Shown piece by piece: positions 1-12,679 of a stretch of DNA of 64,000 nucleotides; the stretch's first letter is position 1, and every line of letters begins with the position of its first letter. Both the position numbers and the translations under genes were made by a program. The DNA lies in contig JABAKD010000036.1 in assembly GCA_012845835.1 (NCBI GenBank), positions 2,672,501-2,736,500 of the forward strand, given 5' to 3'. The DNA comes from Undaria pinnatifida (taxonomy: Eukaryota; Sar; Phaeophyceae; Laminariales; Alariaceae). The notes beneath the pieces were generated by a model, which searched no databases, was not told the DNA's origin, and worked only from the letters and a program-made list of their open reading frames with translations.

Positions 1-99
1 CATACCGCTGATTGGGCTCGGTGCCCGGGCGTCGCCATTACTGCGGGCCCGTCGCTCAGTGCCGGATCTTTGTCCTGTACCAATAAGGTAGACGTAGCC

Positions 100-540
100 T
101 GATGCACATGAGTCAATGTGTTTGAAGACGAAAGTGGGCCAGCAAATCCTGTTGGCGTCTTAAAGAGAGGGACGTTCTCAGGTGGCGACAAATCGTCCAC
201 CCCAGAAGGCTCAGTTTCCATCGATAACCCTCTTGGAGAAGGGACATAAGGTAGTTAATCTTGTCGACTCCTCCTTGATGAAAAAAAGATACAGCTCCCG
301 CTGATATTGCGAGAAAAGACCGGATCGAGTCTTGCAAGATATCTTGGTGTTCAAGTGTTGAATTTGTTCATACATCAAACCGACCACCAATTTGTGTTCA
401 GGAAGAAACTGTTTAGGGTCACCCTTCCAACAGCTCAAATCGACCACCCCCATATGATCGGGGAGAATTGGGGATGAACACGTTCGCTTAAGATGGCAAC
501 GCGCCGTCATCGCAGCTTTATTGCTGCACGACACGTGCCT
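100..540 (-). pseudogene. Fragment of the large LTR retroelement's internal region
   Basis: Read on the minus strand this stretch matches 55738-55990 inside the large LTR element. Both share a phrase reading IKEESTRL followed by PFSKR, and both have an upstream GTGGTCGATTTGAG-type segment and a GCGAG-CTCGATCCGG segment. The open frame here (534 to 211) runs about 107 codons, slightly cleaner than the copy in the big element. The encoded segment lies between the gag zinc knuckle and the NADAR domain of that element, and I do not recognise its function. No LTR is visible next to it, so it is a partial copy. The homology is seen directly. That it derives from the same family is inference. Confidence 0.55.
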
Positions 541-1485
541 GGGAGGAGCGAGCGAGGCGCAAGCTCCATTGTCGTGGTTGATTGGGGCGACGTTTCAAGC
601 GCGTACCCCCTTTGCCTAATTTAGGCCATGGATAAGGGAAACGGCTCTAGAAGTTCATGTTTCCCTCGCTACACTCCAATAATGACCCAGAATAACTGCG
701 CTGAAAACCCGCGTTCCGGCGCCAACGCCGTTGAGCAAATGTTCGCTCTATACGGCATCGTTCATACCAAAACTCCATGTCATTCAGCAGTCAACTCGCC
801 ACGGTCATCGTAGGGTCGCCCAGTCCAGAGTACTTCCAATCTTGGGCTGCCCTCAAGTTTAAGAGCAGTTCTAACTCATACGTGTCAGAGCCAACGCAAA
901 GGTTTAGTTGGTTTCCTGACATTTGCTTTTGTTGCCGCCGCTACCACGTACGTTATCGCCGCAACGGTGCTGCTGCGGTTGCCAGCCAAACTTATCTCTC
1001 GAACCCTTCGTAACATAAGTGTACGGGCCCACTCGTCTTGACCCGGTGGTTGTGGCCTTGACTTTTTCAGCAGCAGAGATTTTTATTGAAGTGTTGCCAG
1101 TGCAAGCCAGATTATTCCCGTGACGGGCGGCCATCTACGCGAACGAAAAACACGCGACTGACGTTCCCAAAAACTAAAGTCGTCCAGCATTGTTCTGCTG
1201 TCGTGTACCGTGCGTTAGTGCTGACGTGCTCTTCACGTTTGTTCTTACTGACGTACTTATTCATGTTAACCTATAGTCTAGCTGATCACAATCATATTTC
1301 GACAGGCCGGTCTGTTGCGACGGGACCGCAATCCTTGAGCATTCACCTTCCTGTCGACGAGACGACAGTGCATAACCTCGTACTGCGCAATGGACTGAGA
1401 ACTGGTAATCAAATCACTGTAGTTATTATGTTGGCCGGTCGATGAACGCTTGCACAATACACTGTTTTCAGTTGCCCTGCTCGTG
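541..1485. other. No supportable gene
   Basis: Mixed-composition sequence with only short, unrelated open frames on both strands. I see no domain, tandem repeat or RNA gene here. Confidence 0.4.
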
Positions 1486-1730
1486 TCGGGATAGGTTCAC
1501 GGGTGGGCCCTTACAATGGCCGCACGGGAACGGCACATTTAGACACAAAGAATATACAAGAACACAGGTGTGTGTCAAGATATGAAGATGAGGTAGTGGG
1601 GACCTCCCGAGGTCCATAAAATGTGCCTCGGGAGAAACATCCATATTGTCTCCACAAACTCCTTGACGGTTTCATAACCATCCCGTACGCCTTGTACCAT
1701 CAATAGGCTCCCTACTATCTGCATATCCAC
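1486..1730 (+). repeat. Dispersed repeat A, copy 1
   Basis: About 240 bp that reappears, diverged but colinear and in the same orientation, at 5853-6100. Shared landmarks are TGTCTCGGGAGAA-like, TTGTCTCCA.GAACTCC and GACGGTTTCATAAC segments. No coding potential is shared between copies. Identity looks moderate, so this is an old duplication or a dispersed mobile fragment. Confidence 0.6.
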
Positions 1731-2440
1731 GATTTCAGCCATGATCACCAAACACTTAAACCCATGTCATCATGCTCAAGACCCAAATATCAAAACCTAA
1801 GATAGGGTCCAGTAAAAACTCCAAATCCACAACCTTCTAATTCGATGACTTCGATATCAACCCGGTAATCAGCACTCAGCTGCCGTAGCTAGGAGCACCT
1901 GCCCCAGTAATCAAACGGCCATCAGCTGGTGAAGACGGTTGAAACAAGTGTCTCTAATGCAAAACTGCAACAAAGCTCAAACTTCAAATTCAAAAATGAA
2001 ATAAAATCAACAATAGAATATCAAATCTAGACATCAGCACGAAATCTTTATCTCACGAGCAGCCATGATCAAAAGGCACAATGAAGAGTCTGTCAAACCC
2101 AGGGGGCTAGAATACCAAATATTAATATGGTAGTGAATCCAAATATCTAAAGCCAGAATCAAGACCCTATCAAACCCAGGGGCTTAGAATGTCAAATACC
2201 AGTATCATACTCTACTCGAAATATAATACTACCATACCATTTTCAAGAACTGAGTACCAATAATACCAGTGCTCGCGTCTAACCAGGCTCCAATTAAAGA
2301 ACCAAGCGTCAAGGTCATCAACACTAGTATCATGCCAGAGCTTTTTTTTTAAGAATCAAGCACGAATACCACCAGTGTTCGCGTACAAGCAAGCTCCAAT
2401 TCAAGAACCAACCGTCAACGGCAACATTACAAGCCCCCCT
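1731..2440. repeat. Degenerate short tandem duplications
   Basis: AT-rich non-coding DNA with repeated phrases. TCAAACCCAGGG..TAGAAT occurs near 2095 and 2175. A roughly 115-bp unit containing ACCAGTG.TCGCGT and AAGCTCCAATT.AAGAACCA occurs near 2260 and again near 2370. This is a diverged tandem repeat with no gene visible. Confidence 0.5.
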
Positions 2441-3721
2441 ACTAGGAACGTCTACGTCCAGTTAACAAGCGTTAAGAAACCATAATCAATGTACGAGTCT
2501 CAGTGCGGCCGGGTTGCGTGCCTCAAATGCGTCAAATCATTCGTTGATCCGCAAAAAAATCGAAAATATGTTAGCAGTGCTCATCGCAAGGTGAGTGGGG
2601 CAATACAGCACTCGCAAACATAGGTCAAAGAGTCCCAATACAAGTACAAGTACACCACGTACATAACGCCTCCCTACTGTGCACTGGGCATCGAACGCAA
2701 TGGGAGGGGCATGTTGGCTCCCAACTAGATACTTGGCCTTGCATGCAATGCGCGGGGGGAAGGGGGGAGTTTTTTCATTCATATCTTACTTGCACTTCAA
2801 GTGCCAAGCATTAGCGTGCGTCTCGCGGATCGTTCGCAATTTCAGCAAAAACGCCCCGACATACACAGCCTGACTTCTCTATACTCTCTACTTGGCAAAC
2901 TTTGTAACGGGGACGGGGGTGGGAGGGGGGGGTGGATGTTGCGAGGGGACGTGCGTTAATGCACATTTCGGCAAACGTACCAGGTAAATAGGCTCAGCAC
3001 TCTCTACGTTTGGCAAGACGCCGCTAATAACGTTTTCCTGCAGAAATCCCGATTGTGCTACTATTATTTCTTGTTCACCAGGTGCTAGGTATCAGACAGG
3101 TGCATCCCGAGTTTGATTCTTGGATATTGTAGAGTTCATCAGTCATCACAACTGACACGTATCGGTAACAGCTACAGAACATATCTGCGTTAATATTGAT
3201 ACGGGGTACCAGGTATATTACCTGGTAGCTCACCCCAAATCATACCTGGTAACTCAAACCAAATCGACAGTTGACAAAAAGAATTGCTACCACGGGCAAC
3301 GGAGGAGGAAGAGGGAAGGAGGGGGGGGGTCACCGCTGACAATATATCAGTAATAGCTCACACTCTGCTACTTCTGAATCTTGTATACACGACAATCAAA
3401 ATCTACCAGAGTGGTAAACACTACCAGCCAGCTGGTATCATCTCATTATCCATCTAGCCATCCATGTCGTAGCTCCAACTCATCTCCGCCCTCCCCCTAC
3501 CCCCCCGCTTTTGTTCCCCGCCCAGTTCGTTCAAACGCCCCACTTACTATCGAAATCGGCCAAAGCAATAATCAACCCTAAGCATTTGATGTCACGTCGT
3601 CATTTTTCTAGACATCCATGACGTAGCCTTCATTCATCCCCCCTCACCCCTTCAACGCCCCCTCCTTCCCCACACCCCTCACGACCTCCTAGACCCAACA
3701 CCGCGCGTATAGCAAGACCCT
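2441..3721. other. No gene; low-complexity patches
   Basis: Contains a G-rich stretch near 2905-2935, repeated ACCTGGTA motifs in both orientations around 3205-3265, and C-rich stretches near 3490-3510 and 3640-3680. No supportable gene. Confidence 0.4.
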
Positions 3722-4620
3722 ACATGTATGATTAATACGCGCGATCGGAGGATCGCACACAATGTTGCGAAGATCGGTGTCCACCAAATCCTTGATCTCC
3801 TAGCTGGAGTGTATTTTAACATTATGTGTGACCCAAACCTCTTGAAAACCCTTTCCCCCCCCCTGTTTATTTTTTATTTTTTTTATTTCATATTTACTTT
3901 TGCTCGCGCTTTCTCTCGATTAAACTTCCCACCTAATATCAAAATCCTCCAGAGTAATAAACACTTCCACGCCCTGATCATCGCCTCGTTATCTTTTAGA
4001 ACTTCCCATGCCGCTGCTGCAATTCCCACCCCCGCCTGCCCATTACACCCCATCCTTCTCCACCATCCTCACCATCGCCTAGACCTAGCACCAGGCGTAA
4101 AGCAAACCCCTACATATATGCGGCCTAAAGCCTCCCCCCCCGCCCCCCGCCCCCCCCGGCCACATCCCCCGCCCCTCCCCCACAAGAAGGATTAATAGTT
4201 TCCACGCACAAATTGACCTTCGCCACCCGTCCCCTCCCCCCCACTCCCCCCCTCTCGCCCCCCTTTTGATCAAAATCAGGCCCCCGCGTCTTTAAACAAC
4301 TCAGCCCTCCCCTCACCGGATATTCGACTTACAGAATTCACTTGATAAACTGATGCCTTTCCTTCCACAGCGGTCAGATTTTGTCCCCCTCAGAAACGGG
4401 TTTTATCGTTTCCGCGCACAGACTGCCTAACATCACCCGGTTGACCCTGATATCTACATTGTAGATGCAAGGGGAGTCGCCGACCTATATCCTTATTGAG
4501 GACACACAACCCGTAATACGCGCGATCGGAGTATCACCCACAGCTTGCAAATATGAGTTTCGACAAAATATTCGATCTCGCACCTGGAGTGTATTTTAAT
4601 TTTTATAACATGTTACATCT
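3722..4620 (+). repeat. SFDEIFDLT-type dispersed repeat, two adjacent copies with C-rich middle
   Basis: Two direct copies of the family core lie here. One is degenerate (about 3725-3850). The other is clear (about 4312-4610), with CGCGCGATCGGAGTATCAC, CAGCTTGCAAA, GAGTTTCGAC and GGAGTGTATTTT. Between them are poly-C tracts and the phrases CTAGACCTAGCACC and GATCAAAATCAG, which recur in other copies. In the second copy the core translates from an ATG as a short peptide beginning MSFDKIFDL and running about 24 codons. Whether it is ever translated is unknown. Confidence 0.7.
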
Positions 4621-5384
4621 GTAGTCTATGATAGCCCACAATAACAGAAAAACGAAACAAACCAAATTTAAACAAAGAAATAGTCAAGGACCTATCTGCA
4701 CCATGTTGATAGTGGTCTGGCAATTCTCCCTCTCCCTGACTCGCGATCGCTTGGGCCTTGTGGTACGGCGTAGCGTGACTTCCAAACCTCGACTAACCGC
4801 ATGCACTCCCCCCCCCCTTCCCGTCTCCTTCCCCGTTCTCTTCCTAGCACCAATTATCCCCGTCCTCGGTTTGTGGCCCCTCCCCGTACCTGTGGAGCGC
4901 CTCGTATCATCATCGGGATGGTGTCTCTCGTTCTGGTTTGAAGGCAGGGTATGAGCAGGTCATATCGATTGTCGTGCAAGTCCTCTGGCTACACACGCCC
5001 TCATTGTCCATTTGCTCTTGTGAAGCAAGCCCTCTTGCTGTTAATCTGAGCCCTCGGGCTCATTGTCATTTTCGATTGGTTTGGGCATTACCTCGGGGAG
5101 GCCGGGCACGTCCTCTTGCTCTGTGGTACGTATACCCTCCGGTGCCATATGCGGTTGGGTTGGAGATGCACTATTTCTTCTTTCATCGGGTAACTGCGTC
5201 ATCTGGCTTACCCGCATGATATTATCCCCTTGCCGAGCAGGCTCTCCTGCTCGTTTGTACGCTCTGGCACATTCTCTCTCTCTATGCATTGTCCTGATCT
5301 CAGCTCGCGCCGTGCAGCAGTTACTCAATAGATGTATTGGTTTCAATTTTTCCCTTTCCGCGCGCGGAACCACCCTGCTCTAAA
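4621..5384. other. No supportable gene
   Basis: Short open frames overlap on both strands between 4900 and 5380, but none shows a recognisable motif. The stretch is T/C-rich. Confidence 0.35.
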
Positions 5385-5530
5385 CCTGCTGCTGCAGTGC
5401 GGGCTGCTGCTGCTGCTGCTGCCGCTGCTGCTGCCGCTGCTTCTGCTGCTGACATGGCTGCTGCTGCTGGCACACGAACCACTGCTGCTGCTGTTTATCG
5501 AGGCACTGCTGTGTTGGAGGTCAAGCCATC
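5385..5530 (+). repeat. CTG/GCC trinucleotide-rich tract
   Basis: Imperfect CTG and GCTGCC triplets. Frames on the + strand read poly-Leu or poly-Ala. It is a microsatellite-like tract and nothing shows that it is coding. Confidence 0.75.
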
Positions 5531-5852
5531 GCTGCCGCTGTCCCCTTTGCCGGTCAACGACCTAATGTTGTGTTGGTAGCAATGCTACAGTCAATGTAGT
5601 GATAACCGGGTGGCAGTTCCTCAGCGTCGAAATGGATGTGAAGTGGTGGGTTTGGGTTTCTCCCTAAGTTGCGCTAAAGCATGGCCATAGGTCTGGCACC
5701 TCACACATTAAATTACGCGCGTATCGCGGTGGACCGTCAGGCTTCCACCCGTAGCTGAGCCAAACATATGTTTTCCCTTAAACCCTCCACCAACAGATGC
5801 TGGAAATACCTAGACTACCTGCTACCGTGTTGATATGCACCACTGGTAGGTG

Positions 5853-6105
5853 CTCGGGTCGGCATGGGTTCACGGTTGGGTCCTCATGGTGGCCGCGCGG
5901 GAGGGGTACATGTAGACATAAAGTAGAACGTAGATGAAAACTGAGTGTTTATCACGATATAACGTCGAATTTGTGGGGACCTTCCGAGATCCGTATGATG
6001 TGTCTCGGGAGAACCATCCCTGTTGTCTCCATGAACTCCATGACGGTTTCATAACTATTTCGTATGCCTCGTACCATCGATACACTACTTCCCAGTAATA
6101 CATCG
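5853..6105 (+). repeat. Dispersed repeat A, copy 2
   Basis: Colinear with 1486-1730 in the same orientation. It shares GGTTCACGG.TGGG, TGTCTCGGGAGAACCATCC and GACGGTTTCATAAC. It has no shared reading frame. Confidence 0.6.
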
Positions 6106-6904
6106 CCGTGCCCCTCAGTCCGGAGTAGTTCAGGTCAAGTGTCCACCGTCCTCAACATCCTTATGATGCACAAACGGTAGCCGAACGAAATGGATGTCAC
6201 CTGTCATCCTATTATCCTAGTCTGCCATTTACCCGTCGTTTTTAGAATCAAACAAACGTTCGTCTCCACCAGGGCATCGCCCCCCCCCCCTGCGTTATTC
6301 ACTATACCGTTTATATGGTAGTCCCGTGTTCACCACCGTTTTACCACTGCACCTACGAATTTCGGTACGAACAACTTATAAATTGCGTCGGACGCCTTTT
6401 CGTAATGATATCCGCCTCAGGATGAATGCGTGGGAACAAATTAATGTTGTGCGGTGGGGCGTATCCTAACGGCTTACCCAATATATCATCGTGCTATATA
6501 GGCCAAATGTGTAAATCAGGTAGAGTGATCACGACACAGAGTACCGTGGTTCTAACGAGAAGCGCACTTTACTAAGTACTTGTCGCTAACATTTGATTGC
6601 CTGTGTTGGGCATGGGGGTGCGACGTAGTTCCGATGCAATCGTCTGGACTGACAAAATGTGATACCTGGTGAACGATAAGCACATCTTGTTGAGTCTTGG
6701 GAGCAGTGCTACCCGGGCACATACGTAGCTTGAATGCCACGAAAAAACACTACTCAAGCAATGGGATTGGCGAGGGCGCAACATTACACCTAATCCTTGC
6801 GTCTGGTGGGACGACCAACACCATATCTAGCTTTCTCATAATGCAGAGAAAATTGGATGCCCCTCCACACCCCATCCTTATCTTCGTGGCAGTCCAGCTA
6901 ATAT
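6106..6904. other. Sequence downstream of the fucosyltransferase terminal exon
   Basis: No recognised gene. The part next to 6904 would be the 3' untranslated region of the minus-strand gene ending at 6905. Confidence 0.35.
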
Positions 6905-7102
6905 TCAGTCCAGGGCAAGGCTACGTTTCCTGTTGGGGGACCACTTGATGTCAAGGCTGAGAGTGGAGTCTCTCGGTTTACCGAGGCCCTCCCGGAGCAA
7001 CACCACAAGCCTTCCCAGGTTGGAGCTCAACGTTCCGACGAAGACATCAGCCGCCGCCAGCTGCTCCATGTCTGCGATCAGATATGCAAACGACGCGTAA
7101 TC
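6905..7102 (-). CDS. Terminal exon of a GT23-like (FUT8/NodZ-type) fucosyltransferase
   Basis: The exon encodes 65 residues plus a TGA stop. It starts after a good acceptor, TTTGCCAG, in phase 0. The peptide reads DYASFAYLIADMEQL, then AAADVFVGTLSSNLGRL, then LLREGLG. This matches the C-terminal part of the GT23 nucleotide-sugar site, where FUT8-family enzymes have a D-x-x-x-L-x-x-A-D...V-x-T-x-SS-x-x-x-R pattern. It continues seamlessly, in the same phase, from the exon ending at 20953, although 13.85 kb lies between. The expected role is transfer of fucose from GDP-fucose in the Golgi lumen. The alternative is a separate decayed paralogue of which only this exon survives. The motif match is seen directly. 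The join is inference. Confidence 0.65.
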   Translation of the reverse strand, partial: DYASFAYLIADMEQLAAADVFVGTLSSNLGRLVVLLREGLGKPRDSTLSLDIKWSPNRKRSLALD

Positions 7103-8103
7103 CTGGCAAAGGATGCGCGCAGGCAAGGAGTGTATGGAGTGGAATCGGTAGTTGGGATGTCGTTGCTACAGGAACAAACCTATACAATAGCAACAGGTGG
7201 ATGCTGACCGGTTGCAGACAAGGTATGTTTTGGCGAGGGTGCCCAATGCTCTATAAGAGCGCCTTTCCCAACGGGATCTGCCGCATTTACCCCATCCAAG
7301 TATCAAAAATCATTGGATTGTATCCATCACCCAGTAAATGATGAATGCTCAATGTGCACTGATATTCTAGTTATGAAGCAGAATGCATATCAATCAAGCT
7401 TGCAACCATATGCCTACAACGTGTATTATAGGCTATCGAAATCGTGTGTTTGCTTCTATGATGTGCTGCATCAAAGCCGTGTAAAGAGTTGTGGCAAGAA
7501 TCGTTTGATTTGAACATCTAGGCTGTTAAAATATGTATCACGGTTTTATCAATATGCTGTGCAACCACCACACGAAAGGAACCGAACAACGAATGTACGT
7601 GCGGAGGATACAAGTGGTGGGGATCCGGCCCGGGGAATATGGCCTACACTGCATATATCACCTCGCTCAGGGTTTTCAATCGCCCCGAATATATCAAAAT
7701 TCTTCTTCAACGGGGAGCTGATTGGTCCGATGTCACAGAGACGTATTGTACAAATGCCACATCTGACGGCTAGGAGCCGTGTAAAATACACTTCTCAGAG
7801 AATTTAGCCTTGAGAGTGATTCCGTTCGATACTAAATATACACTTCACCATTTGCGTGTGCCATAATGCGGGTGATTAATACTAAGCGTGTTTTATCCCG
7901 AACAATCCACTTCTTACAGTACGTTCCAACAGTGCCAACAAACAGCAACCAACACGCGGTGCATCATTCTCGATGTTCGCTGTGCCCCCCATCATCGGGA
8001 GTCTCGTTAAAAAAAATTCCGACAACAGTCTGAGTGAGAGCTCAAACCAGGTGGGGATGCACGTACACCATTTTCTAACGACAGCCAAGCATTTTATGCA
8101 CAG
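7103..8103. other. Intronic or intergenic, no supportable gene
   Basis: A minus-strand open frame at 7549-7791 and its plus-strand overlap show no recognisable motif. I see no splice-bounded exon that fits the flanking fucosyltransferase exons. Confidence 0.35.
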
Positions 8104-8195
8104 GAGCTGAGTTGGGTTGAGTCGAGTGGCGTGGATTGGGTTGGGTTTGGTTAAGTTGGGTTAGGTTGGACTGGGTAAGGTTCGGTGGGATGGGA
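8104..8195 (+). repeat. Degenerate telomere-like TTGGG/TTAGG tract
   Basis: About 90 bp of irregular TTGGG, TTAGG and TGGGT words on the + strand. It resembles a degenerate interstitial telomeric or G/T-rich minisatellite. The units are too irregular to be a functional telomere. Confidence 0.45.
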
Positions 8196-11100
8196 TTGGG
8201 GTCGGTCTGACGACAGTACCACTGATCGGCCAGAGAGTGTTGCTAGCGAGAAGCCCAAAATTGACCAATGATCTCAAGAATATTGTCACTCTTATGAAAC
8301 CCCGGCTACCTAGATCTTCCCGCTCCCCACCTTACTGCTGTCGAAAGACAAAAAGGGAGAGGAAGGTGAACACGGGAGAATCAAAGAATTTCGGCTGGGT
8401 TGCCCGACCCCGTGACTCCCTCGATCTGATGACGCTCCCAGCAAGAACGCCCGCTCGGTGTGATCGTTTAAGACTTGTCTTGCTAACGTACCCGTGAGCG
8501 CTGCTCTCAACAAAGAGAGAGGGAGCACCCCAGGGTTTGTGCTGGTCTAACCCCAGGCCCTACCACCGCCCCCGGCGCAAACATGCACATTCACCTCTTA
8601 CAATAACCCGTCACTGCAGCTACGGAAAACATTACTTCGTCTACCTACCGGTGTTTGGATCAATCAGAGACATTATTTCAGCCCGCACCACTTTTATTTA
8701 TCTTCCGTGGGTTCCGTCCCCAAGGGTGATTGAATGACGAAGTATCTGTGTCTATGTGTATTGTGTTGTACGTACAAAAACCGTGGAGTATTTACAGAGA
8801 TGTTTAGTCCGGTAAGGGCTGTTCTTAGCTGTATTGTGACGAGCTCGCCGGTAACGGTGTGATCGGTCTCGAATTTATGCATTATAATAATTAATCATAT
8901 GCCCACAATCAATTGAACTCCAAGAAAACTCGAATACGATTAACACCTATGACTACGAGGTCGGAGAGTTTAGCGTATAACATCAGTCTGCAGACTTTCT
9001 TTTTATTTTATTTTTTGTCCTCCGGCGGATGGATGAGGGAAAATAAATCTTTAGCTCACCACACTTCCACGCGTTTTCATACGCGTCGTGTGTCGATTTA
9101 ACTCAGTTGCTTTCGCAGCCCGACGCTAGCTGGCGCACCCTTCGGGTCCCGTTGTAGGTATACCGTAAGCTGTCCCTATCAGTGGTCTTCGTTACAACCC
9201 CGGCAGCGCAAGACCATTTATCAATTGTTTTATATACGCCAGCACTGCGTTCGAAAGTAAAATATACCAGGTATGCGTATTATTTAAAAGAACAGAGCGC
9301 ACGTCAGTTTGAGAAAATTAACAATTCGTCGAACCTGATCGTTACCATGTAGCTGTCATTATGCATGTGTGCCGGCTAGACCAGGGGTGTTAGAGTCCCG
9401 AGTGGGTAATTTGTTTTGCATCGGGCCGGGGGACTGGCTCGCGGTGTCCTACGATTTGACGATGAGCCCCGCGGAGCCCCCCCTATCCCCCCCTAGTAAA
9501 TGGGAAATGATAGTAAACCATAGATTCAGTGTTTTATGTTCTTGTTTGTGTTCTAGTCTTCTTCGTGAGTTGTGGTATCTCAGGGTGTACTACCACTTCG
9601 TTGTTTGGGTTGGTCTATAGCGTCATCAGCTGTCGTCGTTTTGAATAGGAGTATTTTTGATCCACTTTTCCGATTCCCGCATGTCTGATCTATTTTAGTG
9701 GTTGACGTTCCAGAAGGTTTTCGTACTCTCACATGGTATGGTTTGCACTTACTTGGAGCGGCCTAACTATTTACCGAAGGTATAACTCGATTTTATCCTG
9801 CGATAAGTGGTGCGTCTGATTTTGTTACAAAGACACATCTCGCTTCTACCGCCTCGGTTTTGCGAACCTCGATCAATTATCACGGGCTTACGTGTCATAC
9901 TGCTCGGAACCGGAAGCGGCCTAGTTGTACAAAATGCTGCCAAATTCCACTATATTGCACAATTGGACTACGTAATAATGCTAATTCTCACCACTTATAC
10001 ACACGATCCAAAAAATTGCCCCAAGAATCCCTTTACATGCTTACGCATAGGTTGGCCGTTTCACGGTTCTGACCAACTTCTTTCTTTAGGCCGTTGCAGG
10101 CGAATCCAGAGCCAAGGGAGGGACACCGCATATTTAAATATGTTCGTTAAATTGCGTACAACACAACAAAAATCAGGGTAAGTCCCTAAGAGGGTGCGGG
10201 GGTGTAGGGTACAGGGTGCACGGAACGTTTTCCACATTTTCTGTAAAGTTCGTCGTCCAATCCTAGGCAGTACCGCTACTTTTTCGGGCCTAACTTGCCT
10301 ACATATTGGGAAAACACGGGCGTCCGCGCTAACATCCTGTAACTGTACCGACATGCCGGAAGCATCGGCGGGGGTCAGTCCAGCGCGGCGAAGGCCCGCT
10401 TGCAAACAAAATTTAGCAATCGTTACCTTCGCACATAACTTTTTTTTTTCAACATATAGCTAGGGTTACGAGCCCGTCTAAACGAGTGCGCGCACCACAG
10501 TTCCTAGAATCACTCAACATACGTTACCCGTTGTACCGGGATCTAGTAATGCTTAATGTAGCTGAGGGGTTTAATTGGGTGCGTGCAGACTAAAAAACCT
10601 GGCGAATTCGAATCTCGCGTGGCTTATTCGTTGATTCTGCAAGGAGTATTATAGTACACATCCATGTACCTTGATTTGTATTCTATGTTACCAACCAGTA
10701 CAGAACTCGATCGGCACAAGGACAGGTTGCACGTAGGGCCAGCGACAGATCAGCTCTTTAAGCTTCAATCGTGTCTCCTGCATTTTAAAAATAGGTACTA
10801 CAACAGGTATACAGTCATACCTTTTTGTAGCAGTGCACCTCACGGCCTCGGCATGTCGGCCTCGGTCGACCATGTACGGGCGTGAATGGTGCTGGGAGCC
10901 GGAGTTTGACTTGTTGCAGCCATGCTGTCATGTACGAGACCCTAGATATCCGACACGTGCTACGATAGATGCAATGATTTTCGATTGAAAAAATAACGTG
11001 AGTGACGGGGTTCGGGGGTTGAAGTTGTCGGAATGACAATCTTATTGTGCAATGAGATTGGACTAATTGTTTACATTTCCAGTTGGATTGTCATTACCGT

Positions 11101-11870
11101 TAACAAGGCCGTGGGATAGAGGGAGTTCTCCCGTTGGTTAGGTACACCCATCGCTGCCTCCTGCTATCTATTATGGATTTCTCCCACACATATGTCGTCT
11201 CTCTCTCCCAAAACTTATACCAGCCGGGCTCCCAACTGTTACCGCCTACAGTTGTCTGGGATAAGCAAGCCTCCGAATGATACCGTGCCAGTCCACTTCT
11301 CTGATCTAACCTAAACCTGACAAAAAAATGTATGAAATATAGTCTAAATATATATTTAAAAAATGTACGGAATATCGGCTTCCCCCTTCCCCTGTTCGAA
11401 TGAAACATAGGGCAGGCGGGTTGGAAATAAAATGCTCAAATGTCTGGCTTGGCTGGCCAGCCCAGAGACTACCTCACGTCTTCACACGTTGTCAGCAAGA
11501 GCCCCATCTCGGTTGCGCTCGGCGTGCCCTTGCCAGACTGCACTCAGCGAGCTGCATCCGACACGGGTCCTGGAGCACTCGTCTGCCTTTCCTGCAGCCT
11601 GCTACGACCCCGATTCCCGACACCGACATGCTTCACTCTCTCTATCGAACACCTTACATCTCACTTTGTCGGTTACATTAGTTTCTCGGGTTGACCGACA
11701 AAGGTATCTTAATTTGTGGAGGAAGTTTTTCGCATATCGGGTGGAACAGTCAGTTTACCTTGAATGGGTTATTGTGTGTGGCACAAAGCTCGTCAAGTGA
11801 ACTACCCCTGAAAATTATGGTCCGCTTCCATCGCACGTCGCATGTCTCAAGTAAGGATGTCATATATACT
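8196..11870. other. 3.7 kb without a supportable gene
   Basis: Many short overlapping open frames on both strands, the longest about 124 codons at 9807-10181, without recognisable motifs, conserved starts or repeats. There is a short poly-C tract near 9478-9495 and a T-run near 10440. If the fucosyltransferase exons form one gene, this is intronic. Confidence 0.4.
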
Positions 11871-12337
11871 CCATTGCATACCATACCATACCGTTCAAAT
11901 AGCGAACCGTATCATACCACACCGGACCATATCATACCATACAATACCATGCCATACCATACCATACTATACCATACCATACCATACCATACCATACCAT
12001 ACCATACCATACCATACCATACCATACCATACCATACCATACCATACCACACCATTACCATACCATACCATACCACACCATACCATACCATGCCATACCA
12101 TACCATACCATACGATACGATACGATACGATACGATACGATACGATACCATACCGTACCATACCATACCATACCATACCATACCATACCATACCATACCA
12201 TACCATACCATACCATACCATACCATACCATACCATACCATACCATACCATACCATACCATACCATACCATACCATACCATACCATACCATACCATACCA
12301 TACCATACCATACCATACCATACCATACCATACCATG
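11871..12337 (+). repeat. (ATACC)n pentanucleotide satellite with an ATACG block
   Basis: About 465 bp of near-perfect ATACC pentamers. A distinct internal block at about 12111-12148 has every unit changed to ATACG. The left edge is degenerate. Long open frames (YHTIP or MVWYG peptides) occur in all frames because pentamers have no stop codon. They are repeat artefacts. Confidence 0.95.
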
Positions 12338-12679
12338 CTATAACATATCATTAGATGTTCCCGTTACTTTATATCGGGTACACACTCCTCTCATATGCCA
12401 GCGTACCTCAACAATGCCTAATTTGTGAATACAGTAGGGGACCCTTTATAGTGCCGGGTAGTGTCCTGAGAAAAACCCGGCACTAGACCGGGCACCGGCA
12501 CTATTCAGAATAGTCCCTCAATGGTGCCGGTGCAGCACTATTGAGGCTTCGATTATCCCTCATTAGTGCCGGTGCGGCACTATTGAGGAACTATTTGATT
12601 TCATGGTGTGGCGCTCACGCTTTGCGGGGCCAACAGAGTACGAAATGAATCGAAAGTACGGAGTATGTATTTCATAGTG

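Noticed and set aside
3722-4620. An LTR pair formed by the two direct repeat cores
   Set aside because: The two cores are of unequal length and similarity, with no TG/CA ends or target duplication. They fit tandem or dispersed copies of one repeat family better.
10600-10625. tRNA B-box-like TTCGAATC
   Set aside because: Flanks do not form an acceptor stem or A box. No tRNA could be folded here by eye.
11691-12428. 245-codon YHTIP-repeat protein and antisense MVWYG proteins
   Set aside because: They are translations of the (ATACC)n array, which is open in all frames. No independent coding evidence exists.
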